The translations under genes were made by a program, and so were the position numbers. The notes under the pieces are model-generated. The model ran no database searches. It was not told the DNA's origin and worked only from the letters and a program-made list of their open reading frames with translations. 64,000 nt of DNA. Source: Onthophagus taurus. Lineage: Eukaryota > Arthropoda > Insecta > Coleoptera > Scarabaeidae. This document shows, one piece after another, positions 45,012 to 57,688 of the stretch (the stretch's first letter is position 1; every line of letters starts with the position of its first letter). The DNA is taken from assembly GCF_036711975.1 (NCBI RefSeq), contig NC_091966.1, positions 35,347,501 to 35,411,500 of the forward strand, given 5' to 3'.

Positions 45012-48000
45012 TCGCAACAGGACGTCATGACGCAGCAACAGCAACAACAGGCCTCCTCTTCGGCTACCAGAACAAGTAGACATCGAAGTCCTGCCGCTCC
45101 AAAATCATCTGATATGGATGACTCGACAACGTTGTCTCATGCTCTCGACGATTCCTGTCCGCTCACTGAAGGAGATACGTCCGATATTTGTTATCCACCG
45201 TCCTTCGTATCAAATGGTTCTTCAGAACATGCTCCGCGACCCGAAGATGATTCTGTTACGGATAGTGCTGGAAATTCCACCAGAATTAATCCGGTTATTG
45301 AACAACTTGAACATAAAATTATTAGAACGAAGGATCTTATTAGGACTGAACAAAAGTTAAGAGATGGTAAGATGTTGTTATTGTTTGATAAAATTCATTT
45401 TTTTTTATTGCATGTCATATATTTCTGATAACAGTTCAGTTAATTGAGGAGCATTTTTTTGATCTATTTTTAACGTTGAAAAATATTTAGGTGTTTGGAT
45501 ATGATTCCCGGTAGATGGAAGCCACTCATTTTTAACCTGATCAGATTATTGGATTGATAATTAAAATTTACAAACATTTTCTGCTTGTATAGGAAATAGT
45601 GTTATCATCTCATAAAATTGATTATAAAAATCCATTTGATTGATGATTCATTTCAAACATAATAGCTTGACTTTCGGCTACAACATTAGATTATAGAAAC
45701 ATTTGAAAATCTATTTTTAAAAATAGTTTATTTCCTTTAATATTTTTAAATCTTTGCTGTTGCCTTCTTAAACATCCAAGTATAAAGCGTTATTAATACG
45801 CTTCACCTTGATTGTGTATCCAAGTTCCAACACGGTGTGCATAATTTGCGTAATCAAACGCAGCCTGTTTGTTTCATAAACTCATTTGTTCAAATTAGGA
45901 TCAAAATAACTGACTGTCTAAACGTTTACCATTACGTAATCTCTGATACATCAATAAATATTAGATGAATTAATTGTTTCGTTTACAGATAACGTAAACG
46001 AGTACCTAAAGTTATCGACTAACGCCGATAAACAACAACTGCAGCGGATAAAGGCGGTTTTTGAAAAGAAGAATCAAAAAAGTGCTCAGGTTATTTCTCA
46101 GCTTCAAAAAAAGCTGGACAATTACCAGAAACGTGTTCAAGTTTTTGAAACGCAAGGTGTTCAAGGTCATAAACCAACGAGGGAAGTTTTAAGAGATATG
46201 GGACAAGGGTTAAAGTAAGGAATAAAAAAAATGCAGGGTGATTTGTGAGAAATAATAATTTATTTGAATGATACTAAAGGGTTAACATTTATTGTAGTTG
46301 ATGTGGTTATATTCAAATGATACTTTTACTATCATGAGTTAACTAAAGTAGTTATAAGTTTCCAGAACTTGTAGTAACACTTACTAGTTCTTAAACAATC
46401 TTAACTTGCAGTTAGCTGGTTGTAAATCTGATACATCACTTTTGTTATGGTATTTATCTGACTGATTAACATTGTCTGTATCGTGTCAAAAAGAAGTAAA
46501 TATTTTCTTAATGCATTTTACCAATGACACAAAATAAAAGACAGTTTTTACACAAAATTTTGATGTTGTTTAATTACAGATTACGATTCTACAACGAATT
46601 GAATTTTGCTAAAAGAATTCAAGTTTATGTTGAGGTTTGTAATGTTTCAAGCAGAAACTTGAGTTCTTAAGACTTAGGTTCACACAAAAAACTACTTGTT
46701 TGTAATTTAACGGTTCAAAGGTAACAGATGAAAAACTCCGTCATACTTTTCTATCATGGTATGATTAAACAAGAACTGTTAGTATAAATTTTAACACGTC
46801 AATTAGAATTGATTTTTTTTTGAAATATACACTACACATTTAGACAGTGTTAGGTTGGTTCATAATTTCAATTTTGTGAATCTAAAATCCGGAAGAACTG
46901 CTGATGATCAATCTCTGGAACCTCATCTATGTTAACTAATCATTTATTTGGGGGATTTAATGAACTTGGGTTTACTAAAGAACTTGTGGTTGAGTGCTGA
47001 AATACTTTATTGTAGCTTTTAGATCAAAGCTTTTCGAATTTTCAGTTTTTGATTTAAGATTTCTGAGAAAAAGCTGACGATTAAGCTGATACATCACTTG
47101 TGACATGCACCTGCTTGTAGTTATTGTTATGAGTTTTGCAAACATTTAGTCACAGGTGTGAGGTTTAGAGTATTCAAAAACGCAATTTATAGTATCGGCA
47201 TTCGTAATAATAGCTAAAGAGCAGTTTTGTACAATTATTCAGTAACACATTTCACATGACTTGTGAAAATTATATTTGAATTCTATAATTACTAAATTAT
47301 ATATTTAGGTTGGCTTAAACTTAGGTTCAAGAATTTCAGCTTTTCCTCTGCTTCAGAATCTTTCAAGCATAAACTTGAATTTCTACAAAATTGGAAGTTT
47401 GTTGATTCCAGAGCTTGCAAAACAACTCATCTCTTCTATAAATGAATTTGGTTTCGCACAAAAGCTTAACATTGTGCCCTGGAACGTTGACTAACAGAAA
47501 ATTGAGTTTTTGGAATATGAGTTCTTTTAATATCTTATGCTTGTGATTCTAGAATTCGAAGCAATAGCTGATGCTCTCTTTTATTATAACTTGTCCTTGA
47601 TTGATTGACAATTTAGATTCAAGAATGTCAGGTTGTAATAAGTTCTGAAATATTTTAAATATAATTTACAGTCAATTTTTTATACATCTTCTGCCACGAC
47701 AGGCATCTGAACCATAAACAACTTTCTCAACTTTAATCTTTACTTTGAGTTGTTCGATCGCAAACTTTGGCACTTAAACAAACTTGGATTCGTTCCAGAA
47801 CTTAAGGCTGCATTCTGAAATATTACAATTTTCCTGTTTGACGAAAGGGACCTCAAAGTCTTTATATAGATACGCATTTCGCACGTATCACGAAGCATCT
47901 ACAATCATCAGCAGCGACTTATTTTACCATGTCTGGATAGTCTTGAACTTGCTATGGCTTACAAATCCCCACGACTGAGTTCGATGTATCCAGATCAGCT

Positions 48001-51000
48001 TAAGGATCTGGTTGTAAACAACTAATTTATTTTGAGTGGGCATTTTAGAGTATTGCCCCAAGAGCTAATACAGTTGTCGCACTCTAAAGCCGAGTTTCTC
48101 GCGTTTCATCTTCACGCGTTCCTTCCATTTGAGTCTTGTGTCCAAACCATGCCTAGATATTTTGCGTTGTTAGCTGTACAATACTATAGTATACACTGTA
48201 GGAATATATAGAAACATCTATTCTGTTATGGCATGAGATTTATTATCAACAGTTATTATTTCAATCATAAATCCAACTTGAGTTTGCTCTAGAATTCCAG
48301 TTTGTGCTGGAATCTTACAAGCCCAAACATGAGTTCGTTTATCTTTATAATTCTAGAATTCCAAATAACAACTCATACAGTTCATAAATTGTCAACAATT
48401 GTAGCTTTAAGTTCAATTACAGACTTGAGTACAGGGTGTCCCAATTTCGATGTCCACATAGGCTATCTCCGAAACTAAAAGAGATAGAAAAAAAGTAGCT
48501 TACATGTCATGATCTTCTTTTTCGAGAAAATGTTAATGCCGAAAACTCCGAACAGCTATCGTCTTTTGTTTTCGCCCTATCGGCAAAAACTAAAAATTTT
48601 GCAAAAACGATAATCGCGAATATCTCACTTATTATCAAAGATGGAGTATTATAAATAAAACATTATATGGGCAACTTTTTACGAAGAATTCAGTGGCGTA
48701 GGTAGAATTCTTTTCCCATCATTTATTTTCGAGATTTTAAACGTAACTTTATTTTTTTAAATGGAAACCATAGTTGGCTATGACTTAAAATAATTTGTTA
48801 TTTTCTTCTGATAACAAATATATATAGTTTGTGGGGTATATTTCTTATAGTTATTGAATAATTAACAAAAATTCATTTTGTTCTATCTAAAATTAATGTA
48901 TGTATTTAAAAGTTAATGTTGCTATGGTGATAACCATACATCCTATGATGGAACATAATGTATCAAATAATTGCCAAAGTTTGTATTTAAAAATTCGATA
49001 ACAACTCTGGTATTATGTGCTGGTACGATGCTCCAGCATCTTAAGTGTCAAAGTATAACAAAACTGAATAAAACTTTACAATGAATTTCGAAAATTATGA
49101 AAAAGGTAACATGATGGAATGTTATATGTTATCAGATAAGAATGCGACGTTAGCCGCGGAATTTTATTTCACAAGATATCCAGAAAGAAGACAACCGCAC
49201 GTAAGAAACTTGAGCCGGTTAGCAGAAAATTTTATAGATATTTGGTCCTTCCCCAAACCACATACAAAAACATACCAAAATGACCTGCAAGAGAAATTGC
49301 AACAAGACGTCTGACCCAAAAGACGCTGCTCCCGAATATGAAAGAAAAATAAGTATAAACTATACAAAGCGGGGCTAACTCATTATTTACGTGCCGAAGA
49401 TGTCAATCGAAGATTAGAATTTTGTAGATGATATTTAAAAAAATTAAATAACCTGCTGTTTGTTCAAAATGTAATCTGGACCGATGAAGTCTCTGAGTGT
49501 TCAAAGAAGATTGGGGTTCAATGTATGGTGTGTCCTTTTAGATAATAGAATTTTGGCATATAGTATCTACCATAAAAACTTAAACTCAGGGAAATACCTC
49601 AATATATTAAGGCAGCACATTGAGCCTTTGGTCGACAATTTGCCACTAAATATGTCTCAAATGATATATTTTCAATATGACGGAGCACCAGCACATAATG
49701 CCAGAGTTGTTAGTGAATTTTTAAATACTACTACAAACTCAAGGACAGTAGAATCTAACAGGACTGCTACATCCATTGTTGTGACAGCCTACCCGCAAAC
49801 TACGTCACACTATTTTCCACGCCTAGCTGTTGTTATGGTCTATGCGTTTGCTGTGTGTTTTTAGAGGTTATATCCTAGACGTATTCATATTAGTTTTGAA
49901 GTTTTATGTTTTTAGACGTATTAATGTCTATCATATAACCTCTAAAAACATAGACAGTTATCAGGCGGGGCAAATAGTGTGACGTAGAGTGCGGGCAACC
50001 AACCCGTAGTGGACTACAAAAATACAATGGATGTAGCAGTCCTGTTAGATTCTAGTGTCCTTGCTAGAAACATTGGCAATAATTGGAAACAATGCTTTCC
50101 CTCATGGTATGGTTATCACCATAACAACATTAAGTTTTAAATACATACAATAGTTTTAGAAAGAACAAACAAAATTGATACATTATATTCCATCATAGTA
50201 TGTATGGTTATCACCATAGCAACATTAACTTTTAAATACATACATTAGATTTAGATGGAACAAAATGATTTTTTGCTAATTATTCAATAACTATAAGAAA
50301 TATACCCCACAAACTATATATATTTGTTATCAGAAGAAAATAACAAATTATTTTAAGTCATAGCCAACTATGGTTTCCATTTAAAAAAATAAAGTTACGT
50401 CTAAAATCTCGAAAATAAAAGATGGGGAAAAAATTCTACCTACGCCACTGAATTCTTCGTAAAAAGTTGCCCATATAATGTTTTATTTATAATACACCAT
50501 CTTTGATAATAAGTGAAATATTCGCGATTGTCGTTTTTGCAAAATTTTCAGTTTTTGCCGATAGGGCGAAAACAAAAGACGATAGCTGTTCGGAGTTTTC
50601 GGCATTAACATTTTCTCGAAAAACGAGATCATGACATGTAAGCTACTTTTTTTCTATCTCTTTTAGTTTCGGAGATAGCCTATGCGGACATCGAAATTGG
50701 GACACCCTGTACTTAATTGAAGGTGTGTTTGTATAACTCAAAGCTGAGTTCTGGAATATTGCAAGCACAAATATCCCAAAACCTCAACATTGTAAATCTT
50801 GAATTTCATCGCTTGTTATGTTAGCTATCTGAAAGGACAACAGTTCTTACTCCGAGTTCTGAAATTATTCAATGACAAATCTGATGAGTTCTGGTATATT
50901 GAGGAAATTTATAAGCCAACCCAACCCGATGCAAAAGATAGATAACACAATTTGTAACAGGCGAATATACCACATCGATTAATAAATGTAAACCTATGTT

Positions 51001-54000
51001 TATAAATTTTTTTTGTAAATCACCTTCCCGCAAACTATATATTATATACCTATTTTACTAATTCGCAAATTTTTGATTTTTCACATTTTATTTCAATTTT
51101 GTTAGAAATGTTGGTGGAAATATAAGAGATGGAATATCCGGTTTGAGTGGGACCGTAATGTCAAAACCAAGAGAATTTGCTCATTTGATTAAAAACAAAT
51201 TTGGGAGTGCCGATAATATTAGCCAGCTATCGAGTGAGTATCATTAAAAAAAATTATACATTTTGGGTATAGTGGAATGTATTTAAATGTTTCCTGCCAT
51301 GTTATTGGTGGTGTGGTCCCCTTTTGGTGTTAAACACTGATTGTGAAAACCCTTTTGTTACCTTTTCTTTTTAATCGTTACACACTACGTTGACTCTGTT
51401 TTCTTTTCACCTTGATAATCGCTACGCGGATTCTTGTGGTTAACAAGATACACATGTAGAAGGTAAATTGAATTATAAAAAAAATTAATAAGAGTTCAAA
51501 GAAATTGATATTTTATAGACGCTTTTAAATCTCATTTTGAGATTGAAATCCTTTGTAGTAAATTTAGATTGTGGAAATATTTAAATTGTTTGTTAAAGTT
51601 GACGATCTTATATCGAAAAAACCTAATTCCCGCTAATGCTGATGCCGTTTTTAGATAATATTGGCACTCAACATAGTTCGACACCCCCTGGTTTGAAACG
51701 AATGGTCCTAAATAAAGGAGTTAGTGGTGGGTTCCCAAAAACTAACGTTTATAAATTTTTTAAATTAATTCTTTCTCGATTAACAATTTTTTTATATTAG
51801 TAATCCTTTTTATCCCGCTCAGTTTAAAATGTACATACAGCAAGATTTAACAAAATCCTTATTAGTTAGATTTTTGTAAATATTTCAAGATCAAATAAGA
51901 AATGATTCCTTTTTTGAAAACAATGCTTTGTGTTTCATATAAAGAGGAATCATTTCTTGCTTCTCAGTAACATACAAGCCATTTTTTATAAAGGTTTGTA
52001 CAATATAGTGTGTTGTATAAAAAAAGACCTCTACGTGTTATTCACTTCTTTTTATTAAGCCAAGGTTACTTAAAATCACTTTAGAGATTTCATTTATTCA
52101 ACATACAATATTTGCAAGTGAGTACAATTGTTAGTTCCAATTTTTTTCTAAACCTAAAAACATTTTCAAAATTAAATTATAAAACACGCTAATAACATGC
52201 ACAATGTAAGAGCATGGCTGCACCGCACGGTAACCTCGTGGTTATAATCCGTAGCGTGGTACATAGGGCCTGGGACAACCGGCTCTGATGGAAGCGGTAC
52301 GAATGGGGGCGCCGGAGGAAGCGATCAGGGCGAAAAGAATCACCACGGCTCCGCTACATTACCCGCCAATCTTCACGTGGCCACCTCACATAATTCAATG
52401 AGCCAAAACGCCCCACCAAAATTTAGCGATGACGGAAGTGAATGTAGCAGTGTTGTTACTAGCGAAAGTATAGATAGGTAAATTGTATTAAATAAGGAAA
52501 AATTGATAATGACTAAAATATTAAATATTTATTCCCCGTAGATATGGAAGAGCGCAAGAGGATCCTAACCAAGAATACAATTTAAAAGTTATCCTAAAAG
52601 AATTACAAGCGAGATCCCAAGAAATGGATCGGTTAAAAGAAAAGGTTGAAAGGACCAAGCACCTTGAGCAAGAAGTTCAAATTTTAAGTAAAGAATTACA
52701 GGTTTGTATAATTATTAATGTCTTGTTTGTGAAGCAATAGGTCTTGAAATGTGATTTTATAGGAAGAAAAATTCCGAACTGAAAGACTAGAAGAACAAAT
52801 AAACGATTTGACTGAGCTACATCAAAATGAGGTTGAGAATTTAAAGCAGCTAATGAATGAGTTGGAGGAAAGGATTCAATATCAAAGTGAAGAACGACTG
52901 AGGGATATACATGAAATGCTTGAACATTGTCAAACTAAGGTAATATTCATTTTAGAGTTGTATTAAAAATAAGAACGACAAGTTATTATTTATTATTATA
53001 TTATATATGTATAAAACAGCTTTTAAGAAAACTACTTTTATACCAATTTCGAATCAGATTCGTATGGGGAAGTTGTCAGTATAAACTATAATAATCTTAG
53101 TTTCTTAACAAGTATGAAATGCCACCGAATCAGTGTTCAGCATCAGAGTTTTAACATTTGAGAAATCAAGTAGCAAGATTATAGTGCTTAAATCCACGAC
53201 AACCGCCCGGAAAATGTCGTTAGTTACACCTAAAAATACAGATATGTAACTAAAACTATCCAAGTTTGTTTCAAAACCCTTGGGTAAACAGGCAGAATAC
53301 AATCCTTCAATTGAAATGAGTAATTGGTTTTAATTAACGCAATCACAAGATATCTATCAGTAGGCAAACAAGGGGTTCAATCCGAAAGTACCTATGATAT
53401 ATATGATTCTTATCTAAAATGAAGGATTGAGAAGCAGAGTAATTACATTTTCGTACTGCATTAATCACCGCGTCTCATAAACTTCGTCCTCAGAGTGAAT
53501 AGAGACAAAGTATCTATGCTAAATCGTTTGAGCAGTAACAAGAAATAAAATTCGCATCTCCATGAGATCTGGAAGCATTCCTACAGGTTCATGGTACAAC
53601 ATACAATCTCAGCTCAAACAAAGTAATTCAGAATTATCTCGAGTAGATACATTACTAGATGGCTTCTAAATGACATCAAGTGTGATAGGTTTGATACTAC
53701 TATGAACATTCACAACACTGTGTCACCTCCTGGAGTGAGATTATAAAATTAAAATTCATTTTATTGTACAGCAGAAAAACAAATTTCTATAGTTATAGGC
53801 AACTTTATTCACATTATGATAAATAGAAAAAGTTTCCAAACTACTGCTAGAAGAAATCAGGTGTAGTTTAATTTTGTTGAATTATTCTGCTTGATTGATA
53901 ATCCATCCCTTTTGTTTCGTGTTTTTTTTGATTTCATTAAATTTTTATTGATAACAGATTTAAAATTGATTTCAACAAATAGTGTTATCACATGAGCGAA

Positions 54001-57000
54001 AAAAGTAAAGTTTATATAACACATAATTTGATTTATAATGTGATTTATAATTCGGGACGCTTTGGCAAAAATGTGGCTGATAGTTTTCAATTTTAAACTT
54101 CAATACTTAATGTGGTTTCGAGCTCGTTAGTGTGTAAGTCCAAATCTTTAGAAAACCCATAAAAATTACATAGGTGTTATGTCATAAGATTAGGGCCATT
54201 AATTGTTGTTGCCAAAAGGTAATATAACATGATCAGAAAAACACATTATATTAAAAAAAGTGAAGAGGCACTGTATTCTAGGAACCGTAATGTCTTGCAA
54301 TTGAGATACAAACAACTGGACTATCATGCTAAGATAAGGTTTACCATTACGCTTAGCTATAATGCGTTAAAATATTATTTGCCCCATTTTCAAAGACGAA
54401 TGTAGGTGGGGTCTGCCTTGTTATGATTCATGGATGCGCTGAAAACTCATAGTTGGTAACCAACTAGGTTCAATGAACGGTAATTGTTTCGAACAAGACC
54501 GACCAGGAGTGACCGGCTGCACACCTTTTAACTATGCACATTTGCTTAAGTCGCAAGCGATAAATCCCTTTTTAGTGGAAGAGCAGAGATACGATAGTAG
54601 ACTGCAGATTTTACTCCATTGATAATTCCAATGTGTGATGGACGGCCACTAATGTGGTGCTTATACCAATAATGTGGTCACACCTAAATGACCTAAACTT
54701 AATACTATGTGAAATTTTGATCCTATTGGGTTGAAGATAAACACAATGTATAGAGAAAGTCTGGAAATTTGGTTGCCAAAAGGAAAAAATCGAAAACGTT
54801 AAGTGTGAAAAATAATCATTTGCCGTGATTTAATTTTTGACGGATTCTTTCGATTCTTGAATTATTCTTGGACTGCCGACATACACGTTAGTCTTTACCT
54901 GACCTTCTGAGGTCGCTTTCAGAAAATCCATGGAAATCAGGAGTCGTAGCTGTGTGTCTACCATTTGATCATTTCATCTTTACACTACTTTATGTGTAAA
55001 AATCATACACCTATCCCAAAATGGTGTTATGCGAAGGACGCCTAATAGTTACTATACAGGGTGTCTCAGCGAGACCGATCATTAGACGTTTCTGGGGTTC
55101 TGGCCAAAATAAAAATTTAAGAATTCAGACTTAAGTATTATCAATTGCGTATTGATAATAATCAATTTCTTCGACTAAAATATTTTCAGATTTCCAGTAC
55201 TTCCAGTTATACCGGAAGTCGCCACCTACTTTATTTTTTTAGATGGAACATCCTGTATATTTTTACATATTTGGATTTGTCTGTTTTCATGGTTTATAAA
55301 TAACATTACTTTTTGCAATTTGATTCGGCCGTTCTCGAGTTATTCGAATTTTTCTAGAAAAATCTGCTCTAGCAGACATTTATTCAAAAAATCAGAGAAC
55401 ACTCGATTTTTGGGATATCAATTTAGGATTCAGAACATGCTTAAGCAACATGATGGAGTATGTTTTGGTGCCGAGAACGGCTGTCTAGAACGTTTGGTCA
55501 CTTCACTATGGCACGTTAACTTTTCGAAATTTGGAAGTACCATAACTTCATTTTTTTAAATGGCACCCCCCATATTTTATTACTTAGTCGTCTTCGGTGT
55601 CTCATTCTACATCTTTTATATCCCATATGTCCCATACCTAACATTAATAGTTTGGGAAATAATTAGGGTTTTTTGAAAAATGCTCACATATCATATCAAT
55701 ATTAACCTTTTGTGCCATGGAAAAGAAATATTTAATGATTTATTGACACGATTGATAATACTTTAATCTGATTTTTTTTTATTTTGGCCAGAACCCCAGA
55801 AACGTCTAATGACCGGTCTCGCTAAGACACCCTGTATTTTACTACTACTCTATTTTTGTACGTCAACTAAATTTAACGAAACTTCTCGATATGGACTACG
55901 AGTTAATGGAGTGAAAACATTGGCCGATCCCACCGTTCTATGCACTATCCATTAGAAAAACGTGCGTTTTTCTGTCAGTCACGGAAATTAATGATAGATT
56001 GTGTTAATCTTATAATGCAGTTCGAGCTCTTTATTATTCACAAAATAGAAACTATTTGGAAGATGAGTCTATAATAGTAAAACCATGGTTTAGTCGGCTC
56101 AAGCAGGGTGTTGAGTAGGGAATCGCTTAGTTGCTTGAAACTGAACCCCACAGAAAGTTATTGTACCAAGGTTCTTCCGTGGATGGCGCAGCTTTTACAT
56201 AGGGGGAGAAAAGAAAGAACTTTTGGCAAACATTTGGGATTCTTTGAACACTTTCTATCGATGCTGCAGAATGATTTAAAAGGTTGGGTTTTTCTTCCAT
56301 AGAAACTACTGCATCCGTCCAGTTTGCATCTCGTTAATAGTACGAAGTGGACTTTTTTCCTTCCCAAAATGTAAACAAGTTGAAAGACTAGTATCACTCC
56401 ATTAATCATAAATTCAAAAACTCCACCGAATGTAAATGGTTCTTCCGCGGATAGCCAAAGAGCACCCAGGAAGAAGGTTCTTTTGTTGTAGAAATTGCTG
56501 CAGTTGTCCGGGTTAAGTTCTCTATTCAATTTCAATTTAATTGTGTTGGTTTCTCCATCACAGCTTGTAGAGTATAATCTTTGAAACCTGAACTTGTCGT
56601 TTGACGATCACGCTTTTTGTTGTTTGCTAAGCTGCAACTCTTCCAAATCTACGGCATTTCGAAACGATACATTGGGCATCATTTATGACTCTGACGATCA
56701 GAAATACATCAACAAATCGAACAAGAAAAGCAAGATAGTCCATAAAATACGTTTCTTAAAATATGTTTCGAAGCAGTACTTTTTATATTGGCAAAACTTT
56801 AATATAATAATTGATTTAATTAAAAATTTTAACAATTTATGTTATTTTAGATTCAAAAAATGGAACACCAAGCATTACAACAACAACAATACGTTACATT
56901 AGAAGGAATAGACAATTCGAATGCTCGAGCACTAGTTGTTAAGTTGATAAATGTACTGCTGACTGTTCTTCAAGTTGTATTATTACTGGTTGCTACTTGT

Positions 57001-57688
57001 GCCGGAATTATCATGCCGTTTTTACGTACGAGGTAATTATAAAAAAATGTTAAAAATAGAAAAAGAAATAAGTTTTAAATTTTTTTCTAAAATTTTCTAA
57101 ATCGTTCAATCATCATCAGTCTAGTACTTAAAATTTTTGTCATCATTGCTTTTCTTTTTTTAATGTTATTAATATGTTAATCATTTGTAATGCTTTAATC
57201 ACACCTATTTATGTCTAACCTACTTTGAGCTTTTGTGTTTTTTCTTTATTTTTATAGTCGTAGTAGTCGTAGAACGGTGACCGTTTTTGAAACGATTGAA
57301 GGGGCTCGTCCAAAACTATCATTGACCGCATCGTGTACATCGTTTATCACTAGGACATTTTCAAAAACATGACATAAACTGGTAAATCAAAAATTTATTT
57401 CTTAAAAGTTTTCGTTTGTAAACATTTACTTTATTTTTTCGACTTTTCATTAATATTCTTATCTTTCTAGACATTAATACAAATTTAACATCGCTTTTAA
57501 TCAAGTACTAGACTGATTTTATTTGTAATTATTACATTACATCATCTTTCTTTTTCAGAGTTCGAATCCTAACAACGTTATTTATAGTGTTTGCCGCGGT
57601 TTTTATTCTACGTCAATGGCCGGAAGTTCAAGATATAGGTTCGCATATTATGAAACGTTTAAAAGAAACTTTAGATCCGGTGAAATAG
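45012..57688 (+). CDS. TMCC: Transmembrane and coiled-coil domain protein (TMCC1/2/3, Dementin family)
   Basis: Exons: (44996 or 45012)-45366, 45989-46214, 51106-51233, 51655-51726, 52267-52477, 52542-52701, 52763-52939, 56851-57032 and 57559-57688. All are phase-consistent. From ATG 45027 this gives 541 residues. The order is a poly-Gln/Ser-rich N-terminus; a first coiled coil running into the family signature [20 protein letters not shown] and [11 protein letters not shown]; and [20 protein letters not shown] Gly/Ser-rich linker follows (exons 4-5), then a second coiled coil ([20 protein letters not shown]) and two membrane segments near the C-terminus ([17 protein letters not shown] and [16 protein letters not shown]). 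TMCC proteins sit in the ER membrane and act at ER contact and fission sites; the Drosophila member is Dementin. The start is uncertain: a longer frame from ATG 44924 runs in unspliced, and upstream exons may add N-termini. Confidence 0.9.
46600..48431. repeat. Diffuse, much decayed tandem repeat around the mariner insertion
   Basis: Words such as ACTTGAGTTCT, CCAGAACTT, CCAGAGCTTGCAAAAC and CTGGAATCTTACAAGC recur every ~40-60 bp. They resume at 50745 after the transposon (GAGTTCTGGAATATTGCAAGC). Copies are too diverged for me to give a unit length. The transposon at 48432-50709 appears to have inserted into the array. Confidence 0.35.
49081..49738 (+). pseudogene. Dead mariner-like transposase inside the 2.28 kb transposon
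   Basis: ATG 49081 opens 77 codons with a DUF4817-like helix-turn-helix ([20 protein letters not shown]). After a stop and frameshift, NVIWTDE appears, holding the first catalytic Asp (49483-49485). In the next frame [13 protein letters not shown] and [20 protein letters not shown] follow, with the second catalytic Asp at 49679-49681. The MITE insertion cuts the frame right after that. The third catalytic residue region is missing beyond the insert, where only RNIGNNW follows. It is inactive. Confidence 0.85.
49740..50063. mobile_element. hAT-like MITE nested in the mariner element
   Basis: CAAGGACAGTAGAATCTAAC opens the element and GTTAGATTCTAGTGTCCTTG closes it, with inverted arms reaching ~150 bp inward to a small central loop. 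The flanks CTACAAAC (49731-49738) and CTAGAAAC (50064-50071) match in 7 of 8 bases, as expected of an 8 bp hAT-type duplication. There is no coding sequence. It splits the host transposase between its second and third catalytic residues. Confidence 0.8.
55057..55834. mobile_element. 778 bp non-autonomous transposon, TA target site
   Basis: CAGGGTGTCTCAGCGAGACC at the left is mirrored at the right end (55774-55834) over ~57 bp with about two changes, and more weakly for ~100 bp further in. TA lies on both sides (55055-55056, 55835-55836). The interior also has a direct repeat around ATTTTTTTAGATGG and ATTTTTTTAAATGG. There is no transposase. The terminus CAGGGTGTCYC resembles that of the element at 48432. 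Confidence 0.9.
56150..56535. repeat. Decayed internal duplication in a TMCC intron
   Basis: GGTTCTTCCGTGGAT at 56170 recurs as GGTTCTTCCGCGGAT near 56434, and TAGAAACTACTGCATCCGTC near 56300 recurs as TAGAAATTGCTGCAGTTGTC near 56489. The minus strand is open over this block for 126 codons and shows a repeated peptide pattern ([25 protein letters not shown]). It may be a repeat family or an old coding fragment. I cannot name it. Confidence 0.35.
57258..57372 (+). CDS. Alternative terminal exon of TMCC lacking the second membrane segment
   Basis: After the exon at 56851-57032 an acceptor TTTATAG at 57257 allows a phase-correct 115 nt exon. It reads [16 protein letters not shown] and [18 protein letters not shown], with a stop at 57370. 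This form (536 residues) keeps the first membrane segment only and ends in a basic tail. The canonical exon at 57559 encodes the second segment. No poly(A) signal stands out right after the stop, so it may be rare or fail as an mRNA. Confidence 0.5.

Larger units (their letters stand above)
48432..50709. mobile_element. Tc1/mariner-type transposon with 535 bp TIRs
   Basis: CAGGGTGTCCCAATTTCGAT at the left and its mirror at the right bound the element. The inverted arms are each 535 bp (48432-48966 and 50175-50709) and nearly identical, differing at only scattered bases. TA flanks both ends (48430-48431, 50710-50711), the Tc1/mariner target duplication. A dead transposase lies inside (next entry), with a MITE inserted into it at 49740. 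A ~99 bp direct duplication sits at the inner edge of the right arm (50108-50168 against 50207-50267). The high identity of the arms suggests a fairly recent insertion or repair between arms. Confidence 0.93.

Noticed and set aside
53000..55050. TMCC intron sequence of mixed composition suspected to be a retroelement
   Set aside because: Translating both strands by eye gave no polymerase, integrase or protease motif.
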